A stretch of 7,039 bases of DNA from assembly GCA_035455265.1 (NCBI GenBank), contig DATIFK010000030.1, forward strand, positions 1 to 7,039, read 5' to 3'. Positions 5,732 through 7,039 of the stretch are shown here, one piece after another. The DNA comes from MGOM01 sp035455265. Its GTDB lineage: Bacteria; Chloroflexota; Anaerolineae; Anaerolineales; E44-bin32. Position 1 is the first letter of the stretch. Each line of letters opens with the position of its first letter. The notes under the pieces are model-generated. The model worked only from the letters and a program-made list of their open reading frames with translations. It searched no databases and was not told where the DNA came from. A program made the translations under genes and the position numbers.

Positions 5732-6598
5732 GTGACCTCGATCGTCCTGCGCGCGGCCGCTTTCGCCGCCCGCGCCCTCCCACCGGGCATGAGCCGCGCG
5801 TTCTATCGCCTTGGACCTCTGACGCGATGGATACGCCTGCTTCTGAATCGAGCCGCTCCACAAGGCATCGCCCCCGTCGTCATCGCTGGTGGTGATCTGG
5901 CCGGCGTGCAGCTCCTCCTCGACCTTCAGGTCGACAAGGACCTCTGGCTCGGAACCTACGAGCCTGAGGTGACTCGCGCCGTGCGACTCCTGGTTCATCC
6001 GGGCATGACCGCCTACGACTTGGGCGCGAACATTGGCTATGTCACGATGCTTCTCGCGAAGGCGGTGGGCGAGACGGGCCGGGTGGTGGCCGTGGAACCT
6101 TTGCCGGCCAACCTCGACCGCCTGCGCGCCGCGGTGGAACTAAACCGAATGGAGCACCGGATCCGTGTTGTGCCCAAAGCGGTCGGGGCGGCCGGGGGCC
6201 CGGCGAGATTCCTCGTGCATCGATCTCCGGGGATGGGTCGGTTGGAGGCCGGAAGCGGACGCGGCCCCGGCTTCGAGAGCGCGATCGACACCGAAGTTGT
6301 ATCCCTCGACGACCTGGTGCATGAGCAAGACTTCCCGCGGCCGGATGTGATCAAGATCGACCTGGAGGGCGGCGAGGTCGACGCGCTCCAGGGGATGAGG
6401 AGAATCCTGCTCGAGGCTCGGCCGGTGCTGCTCATCGAGACCCACGGCCAGGCCGAGGCGCGCGGCGTGTGGGACCTGTTGACCGCAGCCGGCTACAGCC
6501 TGCGGGATCTTGACCACGACTCTCGAGTCGTTGCAGCCGCCGGAGACATGCCGCCCAAGGGTCACCTTCTGGCAGCGGCACAAGGCGGCCGAGAGTGA
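5732..6598 (+). CDS. FkbM-family SAM-dependent methyltransferase
   Basis: This is a 288-residue class I methyltransferase expected to O-methylate a hydroxyl, most likely on a sugar of the glycan made by this cluster. After a basic amphipathic N-terminus come the FkbM-like entry LGTYEPEVTRAV (73-84) and SAM motif I YDLGANIGYVT (95-105). The acidic ribose-binding motif VVAVEPLPANLDRL (118-131) with Glu122 follows, then VVSLDDL (189-195). The family signature VIKIDLEGGEVDALQGM (206-222) and LLIETHG (233-239) complete the domain. Length is normal. It begins with GTG 38 nt after the first glycosyltransferase, in a gap without a good ribosome binding site, and its stop overlaps the next gene by 4 nt. 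FkbM proteins methylate diverse substrates, so the exact target is inferred only from context. Confidence 0.85.
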   Translation: MTSIVLRAAAFAARALPPGMSRAFYRLGPLTRWIRLLLNRAAPQGIAPVVIAGGDLAGVQLLLDLQVDKDLWLGTYEPEVTRAVRLLVHPGMTAYDLGANIGYVTMLLAKAVGETGRVVAVEPLPANLDRLRAAVELNRMEHRIRVVPKAVGAAGGPARFLVHRSPGMGRLEAGSGRGPGFESAIDTEVVSLDDLVHEQDFPRPDVIKIDLEGGEVDALQGMRRILLEARPVLLIETHGQAEARGVWDLLTAAGYSLRDLDHDSRVVAAAGDMPPKGHLLAAAQGGRE

Positions 6599-7039
6599 AC
6601 GTCCGCGGTCGTGTCGGCCTGCAGCAGCGCGTCCTCCCGGCCTACCGGGCGGCCTTCTTCGACGCCCTGGCAGCTCGTTGCGCCGACGGCCTGTCGGTCG
6701 CGGCGGGCGATCCGCGGGCCAGTGAGGCCATACTGCCGGCCCCGGGGCTGACCGTCGCTCGATGGGAGCACCTTCGCAACGTCCACCTTCTCGGTGGAGT
6801 TGCCTACGCCTGCCTGCAGCTCGGATGGCGCGCCTGGCTCGAAGCGTGGGATCCGGCGATCTTGATCCTGGAGGCCAATCCGCGCGATCTGACAAACTGG
6901 CGAATGGCGGCGTGGATGCGGTCCAAGCGGCGACCGGTGTTGGGGTGGGGGCTGGGGGCGCGAGGCCGACGTGGAGTCGCGGGTTGGATTCGGCGCGCCT
7001 TTACGCGGCGACTCGACGGCGCCATCGCCTACAGCCGAC
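6595..7039 (+). CDS. Glycosyltransferase, N-terminal part (cut by window end)
   Basis: An open frame begins at GTG 6595 and runs without a stop to the window edge (148 complete codons). The GTGA overlap with the methyltransferase stop indicates translational coupling. The translation begins MNVRGRVGLQQRVLPAYRAA; the RVLPAYR..FFDALA segment (residues 13-25) is typical of the first strand and helix of GT4-like enzymes acting on surface polysaccharides. ILILEANPRDLTNWRMAAW (89-107) followed by RRPVLGWGLGARG (112-124) matches the strand-helix-strand of the acceptor domain where related proteins have a W.HG-type motif. The nucleotide-sugar-binding C-terminal half lies outside the window, so family placement is by the N-terminal half only and the donor is unknown. 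Confidence 0.7.
   Translation, partial: MNVRGRVGLQQRVLPAYRAAFFDALAARCADGLSVAAGDPRASEAILPAPGLTVARWEHLRNVHLLGGVAYACLQLGWRAWLEAWDPAILILEANPRDLTNWRMAAWMRSKRRPVLGWGLGARGRRGVAGWIRRAFTRRLDGAIAYSR

Noticed and set aside
6140..6895. 251-residue minus-strand open frame over the methyltransferase end
   Set aside because: It is antisense to motif-complete FkbM sequence and to the following glycosyltransferase, and has no recognisable domain.
1..7039. tRNA, rRNA, CRISPR array, insertion sequence or attachment site
   Set aside because: I saw no cloverleaf-like CCA region, no regularly spaced repeats, no transposase motifs and no paired direct repeats on reading both strands.

Overview
The window is a high-GC bacterial chromosome segment with strong G/C preference at third codon positions. 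This leaves many long open shadow frames, so genes were chosen by protein family rather than by ORF length. The organism cannot be named from sequence alone. The high GC, the GTG starts, the membrane/EEP-phosphatase fusion and the style of the first glycosyltransferase are compatible with an environmental lineage such as Chloroflexota, but that is a weak guess.

Layout. Positions 1-88 hold a strong GC-rich hairpin that looks like a terminator. A minus-strand gene (89-2014) encodes a polytopic membrane protein with about 13 helices fused to a complete C-terminal endonuclease/exonuclease/phosphatase (EEP) domain. An 87-bp divergent intergenic region (2015-2101) carries a convincing -10 box on each strand. 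A plus-strand block then runs to the right edge: UDP-ManNAc dehydrogenase (wecC, 2102-3436), UDP-GlcNAc 2-epimerase (wecB, 3429-4550, overlapping wecC by 8 nt), a 129-bp gap filled with palindromic repeat sequence, a GT4-type glycosyltransferase (4680-5693), an FkbM-type O-methyltransferase (5732-6598), and a second glycosyltransferase starting in a GTGA overlap at 6595 and cut by the window end.

How the genes work together. WecB would convert UDP-GlcNAc to UDP-ManNAc and WecC would oxidise it to UDP-ManNAcA. The glycosyltransferases would build a surface glycan from such donors, and the FkbM enzyme would O-methylate a sugar hydroxyl. This is the start of a cell-surface polysaccharide cluster. 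The divergent membrane-EEP protein has a domain order and predicted topology reminiscent of eukaryotic CWH43/PGAP2IP. Its catalytic domain is predicted outside the cytoplasm, so a role on a lipid-linked or surface phosphodiester/phosphomonoester is plausible but unproven.

Most interesting points: the 13-TM plus exported-EEP architecture; an in-frame palindrome-containing Pro/Ala/Ser-rich insert in wecC that looks like a repeat element inside a coding region; and a palindromic repeat whose right arm supplies the ribosome binding site of the first glycosyltransferase.
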